From an uncultured Eubacterium sp. (GTDB lineage Bacteria; Bacillota; Clostridia; Lachnospirales; CAG-274), in assembly GCA_900545305.1 (NCBI GenBank), contig UQYD01000022.1, positions 1-29,168 on the forward strand: a stretch of 29,168 nucleotides of DNA. The letters are read 5' to 3'. Both the position numbers and the translations under genes were made by a program. The notes below the pieces were generated by a model, which saw nothing but the letters and a program-made list of their open reading frames with translations, had not been told where the DNA came from and made no database searches. Of this stretch, positions 20,943 to 29,168 are shown in pieces; positions within the stretch are counted from its first letter, which is position 1, and each line of letters starts with the position of its first letter.

Positions 20943-23780
20943 ATGAAAAGGACTAGGATTATATTTGGGTTAATTTTTAGTTTATTTTGTATTTTTGCTT
21001 GTTTGGGGGTGTCAGCTTTTGCAACTGACTACGAGGCACCACCACAGGCAGAAGACGGCTATTATGAGCTGGATAGTTACGAGGACCTTGTGTGGTTTCA
21101 GCAGTATATAGACGAGGGAAATTTAGATATAAATGCCAGACTTACAGCAGATATATACCATTATATGTATGTGTTAGATAGTAATGGCAACCTTAATAGA
21201 TACGATGTTCCAAACTGGAAGCCTATAGGCAGAGATAAAATAGCCACAAGAAATCAACTTTTTAATGGTACTCTTGACGGAGCAGGTCATACTATAAGTG
21301 GTTTGTGTGTATATTATGAAGATGAATTTGAGGAATATTGTGGTCTTTTTGCTGCTACAAAGGAAAAATCTGTAATAAAAAATCTTAATATAGTTGATAG
21401 CTTTTTTGGTGGAGAATACTGTTCGTCTGTAGGTAGTTTTGTTGGTTATTGCGAAGGGCGTATAGAAAATTGCTATAGCAGTGCCACACTATATGGAGAT
21501 GATTGTGCCGGTATTGCAGCAGGTGCTAGAGGCAGTATGTATGAAAATGGAAACCACGCATATATTGAAAATTGTTTTTTCAATGGTAAAATAAAAGGTT
21601 TCTTTGCAAAAAATATTGATGCAATAACTAATAAGGGTCATGTTGGAGTTATTGTAAAAAACAATTACTATAACGAAAATTGTGGTGCTGATGATACCCA
21701 GTCAACAGCTGTTACAGATGCCCAGATAGCAAGTGGCGAGGTAGCACATCTACTCAATGGCGACCAAAGTGTTATAAATTGGTATCAGAATATTGATAAG
21801 GGCGAAAGGGATAACTTGCCTGTGCTTAATCCAGAACACTATAGAGTATATAAGAGTGGAAATACATATACAAATGATGAAAGTAAACATTCTCATTTAT
21901 ATATAAATGGATTTTGCGTGGTTTGTAATGAAATAGAAGAACCAAAACTTGTAGACGGATATTATGAAATAGGCAATTACGGAAATTTAGTGTGGTTACA
22001 GCAGTACATTGACGCAGGAAATGTAAATATAAATGCCAGACTTACAGCAAATATAGTTGCCAATGAAAATTTGTTAGACAGTAATGGTGATGTACAAGGC
22101 AAACCCAAGTATACTTGGACTTCAATAGGAAGAAGCTATAAATTTAATGGTATATTCGATGGAGCAGGTTACAGCATAAGTGGGTTATATACCTATGATA
22201 CACAAAATTACTGTGGTCTTTTTGCAAGATTAAATGGCACAATAAAAAATTTATCTATAGTCGATAGTTATTTTGAAAGCAATAGATGTTATTATGTCTC
22301 TACTTTTGCAGGTATAACCTATGGCGATATAGAAAATTGTTACAGCAGTGCAACAGTATCCGGAAGATCTATGTGTGGTGGAATTGCGGGAGTAACAGAT
22401 AGGGAAATATCTAATTGCTTATTTAATGGTAAAATAACAACAGAAGATTTACCTAATGCAATATGTTATGGTGATGAAAATACAAATTGTTACTACAATG
22501 AAAATTGTGGTGGCTTGTCAAGTAGAGCCACATCAGTTACAGATGACCAGTTGGCAAGTGGCGAAGTAGCATACCTCCTTAATGGGGATTATAGTGTTAT
22601 TAATTGGTATCAAAATGTGGATAAAGGAGAAAAGGATAAATTGCCAACCCTTAATTCAGAACACTATAAAGTCTATAAAGGGGAAAGTCAATATACAAAT
22701 GATATAGATAAGCATATTCATATGTATGCTAATGGCGTATGTAATGTGTGTAATAAGGTTTGTATTCACGAGAAATACGAAAATGGTATTTGTGTTGAAT
22801 GTAATAGCATAGAAGAACCACAACTTGTAGATGATTGCTATGAAATAGCCAATTATGGTAATTTAATATGGTTTCAGCAGTATGTAGACGCAGGCAATGT
22901 AAATATAAATGCAAAACTTACAACAAATATAGTGGCTAATGAAAACCTGTTAGACAGCAGTGGTAATGTACAGGGTACACCAAAGTATAATTGGGTACCA
23001 ATAGGAATGGTGTATTCAAAGGGGAGTGATAGCTATAATGGTGTATTTGACGGAGCAGGTTATAGTATAAGTGGATTGTATGCCAATGGTACAGGAGAGA
23101 GCTGGGGATTTTTTAGCCAAGTGTATAAGTGTACAATAAAAAATCTCTCTATAGTAGACAGTTATTTTGGAGAAAGTAGTTGTTACTATGTAGGTTCATT
23201 TGTTGGTAATGGTAGTGGTAATATAGAAAATTGTTATAGCAATGCCACAATAGTTGGATTGTATTACTGTGGTGGTATTGTTGGAGAAACATATTGTACA
23301 ATATCTAACTGTTTATACAATGGTAAAATAACAGCAAAAGGTAGCTCCAATGCAATAGCTAGTGATACATATAATTATGGAACAATAACAAATTGCTATT
23401 ACAATGAGAACTGTGGACTTTCTTCATCAAGAGCCACAGCAGTTACAGATGACCAGTTATCAAGTGGGGAAGTAGCATATCTCCTTAACAGCGACAAAAG
23501 TGCTATTAAATGGTATCAGAATGTAGACAGGGGCGAAAAGGACAATGTACCTACACTTAACTCAGAGCATTACACAGTATATAAGAAAAATAATGGCTAC
23601 ACTAACATATTGTTAGGAGATGTAAATGATGACGGCAAAGTAGACAGAAAAGATGCTGTTCTTATATTGAAAAATATATCTGGAATAGCATTGGATAAGT
23701 TTTCAACTGAAAATGCTGACTACAATGGGGACGGTGCTATAAATTCCCTTGATGTCATTGCAATAATGAAAAATTTATAA
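20943..23780 (+). CDS. Secreted dockerin protein with three GLUG-rich units (first of a tandem pair)
   Basis: Protein of 945 residues. Signal peptide 1-27 (ending VSAFA), then three related units starting near 39, 339 and 631, each opening with YE-x2-x-Y-x-x-LVWFQQY-type sequence. Each carries GAG-(H/Y)-(T/S)-ISGL, IKNL-x-IVDS, VG-x-FVG, IENCYS-x-AT and NCYYNENCG motifs of the GLUG/beta-helix type and closes with VTD-x-QLASGEVAYLLN. H-x-H-x-Y-x-NG-x-C-x2-C knuckles join the units: one after unit 1, two after unit 2. The end (about 891-945) is a type I dockerin with two calcium loops, DVNDDGKVDRKD and DYNGDGAINSLD. It should dock to a cohesin outside the cell; no cohesin gene is here. The ATG used has GGAGGG 7 bases upstream; an ATG 8 codons earlier lacks a site. 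No catalytic motif is seen. Confidence 0.85.
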   Translation: MKRTRIIFGLIFSLFCIFACLGVSAFATDYEAPPQAEDGYYELDSYEDLVWFQQYIDEGNLDINARLTADIYHYMYVLDSNGNLNRYDVPNWKPIGRDKIATRNQLFNGTLDGAGHTISGLCVYYEDEFEEYCGLFAATKEKSVIKNLNIVDSFFGGEYCSSVGSFVGYCEGRIENCYSSATLYGDDCAGIAAGARGSMYENGNHAYIENCFFNGKIKGFFAKNIDAITNKGHVGVIVKNNYYNENCGADDTQSTAVTDAQIASGEVAHLLNGDQSVINWYQNIDKGERDNLPVLNPEHYRVYKSGNTYTNDESKHSHLYINGFCVVCNEIEEPKLVDGYYEIGNYGNLVWLQQYIDAGNVNINARLTANIVANENLLDSNGDVQGKPKYTWTSIGRSYKFNGIFDGAGYSISGLYTYDTQNYCGLFARLNGTIKNLSIVDSYFESNRCYYVSTFAGITYGDIENCYSSATVSGRSMCGGIAGVTDREISNCLFNGKITTEDLPNAICYGDENTNCYYNENCGGLSSRATSVTDDQLASGEVAYLLNGDYSVINWYQNVDKGEKDKLPTLNSEHYKVYKGESQYTNDIDKHIHMYANGVCNVCNKVCIHEKYENGICVECNSIEEPQLVDDCYEIANYGNLIWFQQYVDAGNVNINAKLTTNIVANENLLDSSGNVQGTPKYNWVPIGMVYSKGSDSYNGVFDGAGYSISGLYANGTGESWGFFSQVYKCTIKNLSIVDSYFGESSCYYVGSFVGNGSGNIENCYSNATIVGLYYCGGIVGETYCTISNCLYNGKITAKGSSNAIASDTYNYGTITNCYYNENCGLSSSRATAVTDDQLSSGEVAYLLNSDKSAIKWYQNVDRGEKDNVPTLNSEHYTVYKKNNGYTNILLGDVNDDGKVDRKDAVLILKNISGIALDKFSTENADYNGDGAINSLDVIAIMKNL

Positions 23781-23799
23781 AAATAAAGGAGGCAAAAAT

Positions 23800-26658
23800 A
23801 TGGGAAAATTAAAAACTTTAACGGCTTTTTTAGTAGGAATTGTATTAGTAACAGTTGGTTTTGCTTTAAATACTTTTTCAGCAACAACGCCACCACAGGC
23901 ATCAGACGGTTACTATGAACTAGACAGCTATGAGGACCTTGTGTGGTTTCAGCAGTATATTGATGCAGGAAATGTAAATATAAATGCTAGACTTACAGCA
24001 AATATAGTTGCCAATGAAAATTTGCTTAGTGATAATGGAAGTTTAAATGGAACACCAAGCAATACATGGACACCTATAGGAAGAAATTTTACATTAGCTG
24101 CTAAAAGTTACAATGGTACCCTTGACGGTGCTGGGCATAGTATAACAGGATTATTTTTTTATGACACTAAAGGTGCTGGATACTATGGATTGTTTGCTAA
24201 AATGGGTAGAGGTACAGTTAAAAACCTTGCTATAGTAGATAGTTTTTTTGGAGGAGTTAACAAATCTAATTATGTAGGTACATTTGTTGGAGAGGGCTAC
24301 GCTGTTAATTTAGAAAATTGCTACAGTAATGCCATAATATATGCAAGTGATTATTATGGTGGTATAGTAGGAAAAACCAGTGTAGCCAATATTAGGAATT
24401 GTTTGTATGCTGGTACATTCCGTATATTGGGTAGCTCTATTTATGCTGACCCTATAGTTAAGAAGAATAGCACAGATAACAGTATTAGAGTGTATAATTG
24501 CTATTATAAAGGAGATTGTGGACTTAATTCTTCTACAGTTGCAACAGCTGTTACAACTAATGGATTGGCAAGTGGACAAGTGACATATCTCCTTAATAGA
24601 AATCAGAGTTCTGATGTTTGGCGTCAGAATATAGATATAGGCGAAAAGGACAGTAATCCAACTCTTGATTCAAGTCATCACATTGTTTTTTACTATAACA
24701 ATACATATACTAATTACTGTAGTGTTCATAGTTGGAAAAATGGTATTTGTAGTGTATGCAGTAGTGTAGAGGAACCACAACTTGTAGATGATTACTACGA
24801 AATAGGCAATTATGGTAATTTAGTATGGTTTCAGCAGTATGTAGATGCAGGCAATGTAAAAATAAATGCAAAACTTACAACAAATATAGTGGCTAATGAA
24901 AATCTGTTAGACAGTAGTGGCAATGTACAGGGTACACCAAAGTATAATTGGACACCAATAGGAAAAGTATACTCATTAGTACAGAATAGCTATAGGGGTA
25001 TATTTGATGGAGCTGGCTATAGTATAAGTGGATTGTATGCCAATAGTACAAATGATTACTGTGGCTTTTTTGGAAAATCCCATGATGGTACAATAAAAAA
25101 TCTCTCTATAGTAGACAGTTATTTTGGAGGAGAAAATTGCTCCTATGTAGGTACATTTATTGGAATTAATGTATCTAACAGTAGTGTAGAAAATTGCTAT
25201 AGTAGTGCTACAATAGTTAGCTATAGGCACAGTGGAGGCATTGCTGGAGAGATAACAGGGAAAATATCTAACAGTTTATATAATGGTAAAATATCAGGAA
25301 AAGATTATTGTAATGCAATAGCTAGTGACTATAGAAATTTTGGAAAACTAACAAATTGCTACTACAATAAAAATTGTGGAGCTTCATCAGAAAGAGCAAC
25401 ATTAGTTACAGATAAGCAGTTGGCAAGTGGGGAAGTTACATATCTCCTTAATGGCAGTCAAAATAACATTATCTGGTATCAGAATGTGGATAAGGGCGAA
25501 AAGGACAATGCACCGACACTTAATTCCGAACATTATAGAGTTTACAAGGGTGACAATATATATACAAACGATTTAGATAAACATAGCCATGTATACAATA
25601 ATGGTATATGTGATATATGTAATAAGGCTTGTACTCATGGAAAATACAAAAATGGTATTTGTACATATTGCGAATATGGTGTAGAAGAACCACAACTTGT
25701 AGGCGAATACTACGAAATAGGCAATTATGGTAATTTAATATGGTTCCAAAGGTATGTAGACGCAGGCAATGTAAACATAAATGCTAAACTTACTTCAGAT
25801 ATAGTTGCCAATGAAAACTTGTTAGATAGTAGTGGTAATGTACAGGGTACACCAAAGTATAATTGGACGCCAATAGGAAGGGGATATTCAAACTCAAGTG
25901 ATAGCTATAATGGTGTATTTGATGGAACAGGTTATAGTATAAGTGGATTGTATTCCAATGGTACAGAAAATTATTGTGGCTTTTTTGGAAAAATGAATAA
26001 GGGTACAATAAAAAATCTCTCTATAGTAGACAGTTATTTTGGAAAAAGTAGTTGTTACTATGTAGGTTCATTTGTTGGTTATGGCTACAGGTATAGTAAT
26101 ATAGAAAATTGCTATAGTAATGCTACAACAGTTGGATTGCATTACTGTTGTGGTATTGCAGGTGAAACCAAAGGTACAGTATCTAACTGCTTGTATAATG
26201 GTAAAATAAAAGGTACTATGAATTCCAACGCGATAGCTAGTGATAGATATAATGAAGGGACAATAACAAATTGCTATTACAATGAGAACTGTGGACTTTC
26301 TTCATCAAGAGCCACATCAGTTACAGATGACCAGTTATCAAGTGGCGAAGTTGCATATCTCCTTAATGGCGACCAAAGTGATATTAAATGGTATCAGAAT
26401 ATAGACAGGGGCGAAAAGGATAATGTACCAACCCTTAACATAGAGCATTATACAGTATATAAGAATAATAATGGCTACACTAACATATTGTTAGGAGATG
26501 TAAATGATGACGGCAAAGTAGACAGAAAAGATGCAGTTCTTATATTGAAAAATATTTCTGGAATGGCATTAGATAAGTTTTCAACTGAAAATGCTGACTA
26601 CAATGGCGACGGTGTTATAAATTCTCTTGATGTTATTGCAATAATGAAAAGTATATGA
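23800..26658 (+). CDS. Secreted dockerin protein with three GLUG-rich units (second of the pair)
   Basis: Paralogue of the preceding gene, 952 residues, 19 bases downstream with GGAGG before its ATG. Signal peptide 1-28 (ending NTFSA), units starting near 37, 332 and 636, the same one-then-two pattern of H/C knuckles between them, and an almost identical dockerin (about 898-952). Unit 1 matches unit 1 of the first protein (PPQA-x-DGYYELDSYEDLVW) and unit 3 matches its unit 3, so whole-gene duplication explains the pair; the loops between conserved motifs differ. It could be an adhesin, a carbohydrate binder or a structural cellulosome part. GLUG proteins are mostly uncharacterised. Very likely co-transcribed with its partner. 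Confidence 0.85.
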   Translation: MGKLKTLTAFLVGIVLVTVGFALNTFSATTPPQASDGYYELDSYEDLVWFQQYIDAGNVNINARLTANIVANENLLSDNGSLNGTPSNTWTPIGRNFTLAAKSYNGTLDGAGHSITGLFFYDTKGAGYYGLFAKMGRGTVKNLAIVDSFFGGVNKSNYVGTFVGEGYAVNLENCYSNAIIYASDYYGGIVGKTSVANIRNCLYAGTFRILGSSIYADPIVKKNSTDNSIRVYNCYYKGDCGLNSSTVATAVTTNGLASGQVTYLLNRNQSSDVWRQNIDIGEKDSNPTLDSSHHIVFYYNNTYTNYCSVHSWKNGICSVCSSVEEPQLVDDYYEIGNYGNLVWFQQYVDAGNVKINAKLTTNIVANENLLDSSGNVQGTPKYNWTPIGKVYSLVQNSYRGIFDGAGYSISGLYANSTNDYCGFFGKSHDGTIKNLSIVDSYFGGENCSYVGTFIGINVSNSSVENCYSSATIVSYRHSGGIAGEITGKISNSLYNGKISGKDYCNAIASDYRNFGKLTNCYYNKNCGASSERATLVTDKQLASGEVTYLLNGSQNNIIWYQNVDKGEKDNAPTLNSEHYRVYKGDNIYTNDLDKHSHVYNNGICDICNKACTHGKYKNGICTYCEYGVEEPQLVGEYYEIGNYGNLIWFQRYVDAGNVNINAKLTSDIVANENLLDSSGNVQGTPKYNWTPIGRGYSNSSDSYNGVFDGTGYSISGLYSNGTENYCGFFGKMNKGTIKNLSIVDSYFGKSSCYYVGSFVGYGYRYSNIENCYSNATTVGLHYCCGIAGETKGTVSNCLYNGKIKGTMNSNAIASDRYNEGTITNCYYNENCGLSSSRATSVTDDQLSSGEVAYLLNGDQSDIKWYQNIDRGEKDNVPTLNIEHYTVYKNNNGYTNILLGDVNDDGKVDRKDAVLILKNISGMALDKFSTENADYNGDGVINSLDVIAIMKSI

Positions 26659-26675
26659 AAATTTTCAAAAAACTA

Positions 26676-26706
26676 TTGACTTATAGTTTACTCAAAGGTG
26701 TATAAC
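26676..26706 (+). promoter_or_regulatory. MerR-type promoter with 19-base spacer and dyad
   Basis: TTGACT and TATAAC are separated by 19 bases instead of 17, and the spacer region holds the dyad CTTATAGTTTACTCAAAG (26680-26697; pattern CTTnnAGTnnACTnnAAG). A stretched spacer with an internal AGT-x2-ACT dyad is the hallmark of MerR-family activated promoters. It drives the flavodoxin gene. No MerR gene is in the window. Confidence 0.65.
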
Positions 26707-26740
26707 ATTATTGTAAGTATGAATTTGAGGAGGAATTATA

Positions 26741-27223
26741 ATGAGTAAAACATTAGTAGCATATTTTTCAGCAGAAGGCAACACAAAGGTATTGGCAAAG
26801 ACTATTTCTGATGTAGTAAAGGGAGATATTTTTGAAATAGCTCCTACAGAAAAATATACATCTGCTGATTTAAACTGGCAGAACAAAAGTAGCCGTAGTT
26901 CTGTAGAAATGCAGGATAAAGCCTCTCGACCAACTATTGCTGACAAGGTTGAAAATATGGACCAGTATGACACAGTTTTTGTTGGCTTCCCTATTTGGTG
27001 GTACGAAGCACCAAGAATTGTACAGACTTTCTTAGAAAGCTATGATTTCTCAGGTAAGACAGTTGTTACTTTTGCAACTTCTGGTGGAAGTGGTATGGGT
27101 AAGACTGACAGCATTTTACAGAAGTCTTGTTCAGCATCTACAAAATGGGTAAATGGCAAGGTATTGCGTCCTCACGCAGACAGCAAAACTGTTGAAAATT
27201 GGATTAACAGCTTGAATTTATAA
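26741..27223 (+). CDS. Flavodoxin family protein
   Basis: Protein of 160 residues. The FMN-phosphate loop region YFSAEGNTKVLA lies at 8-19 with Ser and Thr contacts. VFVGFPIWWYEAPRIVQTFLES provides the aromatic flavin-stacking segment, and FATSGGSGMGKT the third loop. It belongs with the YtfB/flavodoxin_4-like short-chain flavodoxins seen in gut anaerobes, serving as electron carrier or quinone/disulfide-type reductase (the role is inferred). AGGAGG stands before the ATG. Single-gene unit with its own promoter and terminator; the promoter looks MerR-activated, suggesting induction by a stress or metabolite. Confidence 0.92.
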   Translation: MSKTLVAYFSAEGNTKVLAKTISDVVKGDIFEIAPTEKYTSADLNWQNKSSRSSVEMQDKASRPTIADKVENMDQYDTVFVGFPIWWYEAPRIVQTFLESYDFSGKTVVTFATSGGSGMGKTDSILQKSCSASTKWVNGKVLRPHADSKTVENWINSLNL

Positions 27224-27234
27224 TAAATTCTAAT

Positions 27235-27261
27235 AAAAAGCCCCTATATGGGGCTTTTTTT
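27235..27261 (+). terminator. Intrinsic terminator of the flavodoxin gene
   Basis: Perfect 10-bp stem AAAAAGCCCC/GGGGCTTTTT with loop TATAT and a T-run. Confidence 0.93.
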
Positions 27262-27262
27262 A

Positions 27263-27291
27263 TTGCCATAAAAAAACATTTGTGTTATAAT
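27263..27291 (+). promoter_or_regulatory. Promoter of argS
   Basis: TTGCCA, 17-base spacer, TATAAT, with about 45 bases from the -10 end to the argS start. Confidence 0.65.
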
Positions 27292-27340
27292 TAGTCTGTA
27301 TATTTATGTTATTACGATTATAATTTTAAGGAGAATGACT

Positions 27341-29038
27341 ATGGATTTTGTAAAAGGTATTGCTCAGGCTATTGCTCAGGCAGCAGAGCTTGAAGTATCC
27401 GATATAGAAACAGCTGTTGAAATTCCTGCTGATACAAAAATGGGTGACTATGCTTTCCCTTGCTTCAGATTAGCAAAGACTTTAAGAAAAGCACCTCCAC
27501 TTATTGCACAGGATATTGTTTCAAAACTTGTTAAGCCTGATTTTGTTTCAGATATTCAGGTTGTAGGTGCATACATTAACTTCTACGTAGATAAGAGTGT
27601 TTACGTTAAGAATATTTTGACAAAGGTTCTTGAAGAAAAGGGCGACTATGTAAACAGTGAACTTGGTAAGGGCAAGACTGTTGTTCTTGACTATTCTTCA
27701 CCTAATATTGCAAAGCCTTTCCACATTGGACATTTACGTTCAACAGCTATTGGTAATGCTCTTTACAATATTTATAAGACTCTTGGCTACAAGTGTGTTG
27801 GTATTAACCACTTAGGTGACTGGGGTACTCAGTTTGGTAAGCTTATTGTTGCCTACAAGAAATGGGGTAACAAAGAGGCTGTTGAAAAAGACGATATTAA
27901 GGAATTAAGCCGTATTTATGTTAAGTTCCATCAGGAAGCCGACAAGGACCCATCTCTTAACGATGAGGCTAGAGCTTGGCTTGTAAAGATGCAGGAGGGC
28001 GATAAGGAAGCCCTTGACCTTTGGAAGTGGTTCTGCGACATCAGTATGCTTGAATTTAACAGAATTTACAAAAGACTTGGCGTAAGTTTTGATAGCTATG
28101 CCGGCGAAAGTTTCTACAATGACAAAATGGCAGCAGTTGTAGAAGAAATTAAGGAGAAAAATCTTCTTACAGAAAGTCAGGGTGCTCAGATTGTAGACCT
28201 TGAAAAATACAATATGCCACCTTGTCTTATTCTTAGAAGTGACGGTGGTACTCTTTACCCTACAAGAGATATTTCAGCTGCTATTTACAGAAAAGAAACT
28301 TACGATTTTGACAAGTGTATTTACATTACTGCTCTTGACCAGAATCTTCACTTTGCACAGTGGTTCAAGGTTATTGACCTTATGGGCTATGAATGGGCGA
28401 AGGATTTAGTTCACGTTCCTTTTGGTCTTGTAAGTCTTGGTGACGGTAAGTTAAGTACAAGACAGGGTCACGTTGTACTTATGGAAGATATTCTTAACCA
28501 GTCTGTTGAAAAGACTAGAGGTATCATCGAAAGCAAGAATCCTAACCTTGAAAATAAGGAAGCTGTTGCTGAAGAAGTTGGTATCGGTGCAATTATTTTT
28601 GATGATTTATATAACTCAAGAATTAAGAATGTTGTATTTGATTTAGAAAAGATGCTTAGCTTTGAAGGTGAAACTGGCCCTTATGCACAGTATACTCATG
28701 CTAGAGCTTGCAGTATTTTAAGAAAAGCCGGTGTTGATTCTATTGAAGGTAGCGTTGATACTACTTTACTTACTGATGAAGCTAGTGTAAATGTATGCAA
28801 GGCTCTTGATGAATTCCCTGCTAAGTTCGTAGATGCAGCAGAAAAGAACGAACCATACATTATTACAAGACACATTATTGAAATTTGTAAGACATTTAAC
28901 AAGTTCTATAATGAAAATAATATTATGAACAGTGAAGGCGAATTAAAGAAAGCCAGACTTGCTGTAGTTATGGCTGTTAGAGATGCTATTAAGAAGGGTC
29001 TTGAAACAATAGGTTTAAAGGCTCCAGAACAGATGTAA
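27341..29038 (+). CDS. argS: Arginyl-tRNA synthetase
   Basis: Class I synthetase of 565 residues that charges tRNA-Arg. N-terminal Add1-type domain (1 to about 105), then the Rossmann catalytic core with SPNIAKPFHIGHLRST (HIGH near 128), NHLGDWGTQFGKL, and LSTRQGHVV as the KMSKS-like loop, then the alpha-helical anticodon-binding DALR domain (about 450-565; YTHARACSILRKAG, IITRHIIEICKTFNKFYN). Full length and normal. An ATG two codons earlier is open, but AAGGAG is spaced 7 bases from the ATG used here and only 1 from the earlier one. Monocistronic by its flanking promoter and terminator. Confidence 0.96.
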   Translation: MDFVKGIAQAIAQAAELEVSDIETAVEIPADTKMGDYAFPCFRLAKTLRKAPPLIAQDIVSKLVKPDFVSDIQVVGAYINFYVDKSVYVKNILTKVLEEKGDYVNSELGKGKTVVLDYSSPNIAKPFHIGHLRSTAIGNALYNIYKTLGYKCVGINHLGDWGTQFGKLIVAYKKWGNKEAVEKDDIKELSRIYVKFHQEADKDPSLNDEARAWLVKMQEGDKEALDLWKWFCDISMLEFNRIYKRLGVSFDSYAGESFYNDKMAAVVEEIKEKNLLTESQGAQIVDLEKYNMPPCLILRSDGGTLYPTRDISAAIYRKETYDFDKCIYITALDQNLHFAQWFKVIDLMGYEWAKDLVHVPFGLVSLGDGKLSTRQGHVVLMEDILNQSVEKTRGIIESKNPNLENKEAVAEEVGIGAIIFDDLYNSRIKNVVFDLEKMLSFEGETGPYAQYTHARACSILRKAGVDSIEGSVDTTLLTDEASVNVCKALDEFPAKFVDAAEKNEPYIITRHIIEICKTFNKFYNENNIMNSEGELKKARLAVVMAVRDAIKKGLETIGLKAPEQM

Positions 29039-29083
29039 AAACCTATTCAAAATATGGGTATTTCCAATTTAGTATAAAAAAAG

Positions 29084-29111
29084 TGGGTGAACAAAATGTT
29101 CACCCATTTTT
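29084..29111 (+). terminator. Terminator of argS
   Basis: Perfect 9-bp stem TGGGTGAAC/GTTCACCCA around AAAAT followed by TTTTT. T-rich on the other strand too, so probably bidirectional. Confidence 0.88.
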
Positions 29112-29113
29112 AT

Positions 29114-29168
29114 TAGTGAATCGGAAAGATAAATCCGATGGCTTGCTTGTCAAGCCACAAATTAACAA
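29114..29168. repeat. Multi-hairpin repeat, copy cut by the window end
   Basis: Starts TAGTGAATCGGAAAGATAAA, with the ATCGGA/TCCGAT stem and GGCTTG-cttgt-CAAGCC, then CACAAATTAAC, which is the left arm of the last hairpin. The rest lies beyond the window. Its loop CTTGT equals the degenerate copy at 10176. Confidence 0.85.

Overview
The window looks like chromosomal DNA of a low-GC Gram-positive anaerobe of the Clostridia, most likely an Oscillospiraceae/Ruminococcus-type gut or rumen bacterium. The grounds are AT-rich DNA, strong AGGAGG-type ribosome sites, consensus -35/-10 promoters, threonine-rich linkers in secreted proteins, two proteins with C-terminal type I dockerins (the plug modules of cellulosome-like complexes), a tRNA gene without encoded CCA, and Firmicutes-type housekeeping genes. 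The genus is an inference.

Layout. 115-3735: an orphan AIR-synthase-like gene on the minus strand, divergent from an ispE / K+(Na+)/H+ antiporter pair, closed by hairpin terminators. 3752-7165: a secreted pectinesterase-like protein with a 49-residue peptide gene behind it on the same strand, led by a structured ~170-nt 5' UTR. 7285-10034: a second secreted protein with a Thr/Glu-rich linker, preceded by about 1 kb of non-coding DNA. That DNA holds a cyclic-di-GMP-I (GEMM) riboswitch with its own promoter and terminator, a chain of hairpins with unusual G-runs, and tandem copies of a 68-bp multi-hairpin repeat. 10143-17519: a compact minus-strand operon polA-coaE-lytic transglycosylase-oligopeptide-binding lipoprotein-galT-like-ddl. 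Upstream of polA lie two diverged copies of a larger multi-hairpin element. 17877-18005: tRNA-Phe(GAA) with a perfect consensus promoter. 18050-18973: a tiny Cys-rich membrane protein, an XRE regulator, a palindromic operator and a tiny divergent membrane peptide. 19013-20779: an ECF transporter S component and an M29 aminopeptidase. 20943-26658: two tandem, paralogous, dockerin-bearing proteins built from three GLUG-rich units each. 26676-29106: flavodoxin behind a MerR-type promoter, then argS.

How it fits together. The pectinesterase-like protein, the linker-bearing secreted protein and the dockerin proteins point to an extracellular glycan-handling lifestyle. The GEMM riboswitch suggests that part of this is tied to the motile/sessile second messenger c-di-GMP. 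The housekeeping genes cover DNA repair, CoA, peptidoglycan, isoprenoid synthesis and translation. The least explained content is non-coding: two families of modular hairpin repeats whose stems differ between copies by paired (compensatory) changes while a loop core is kept.
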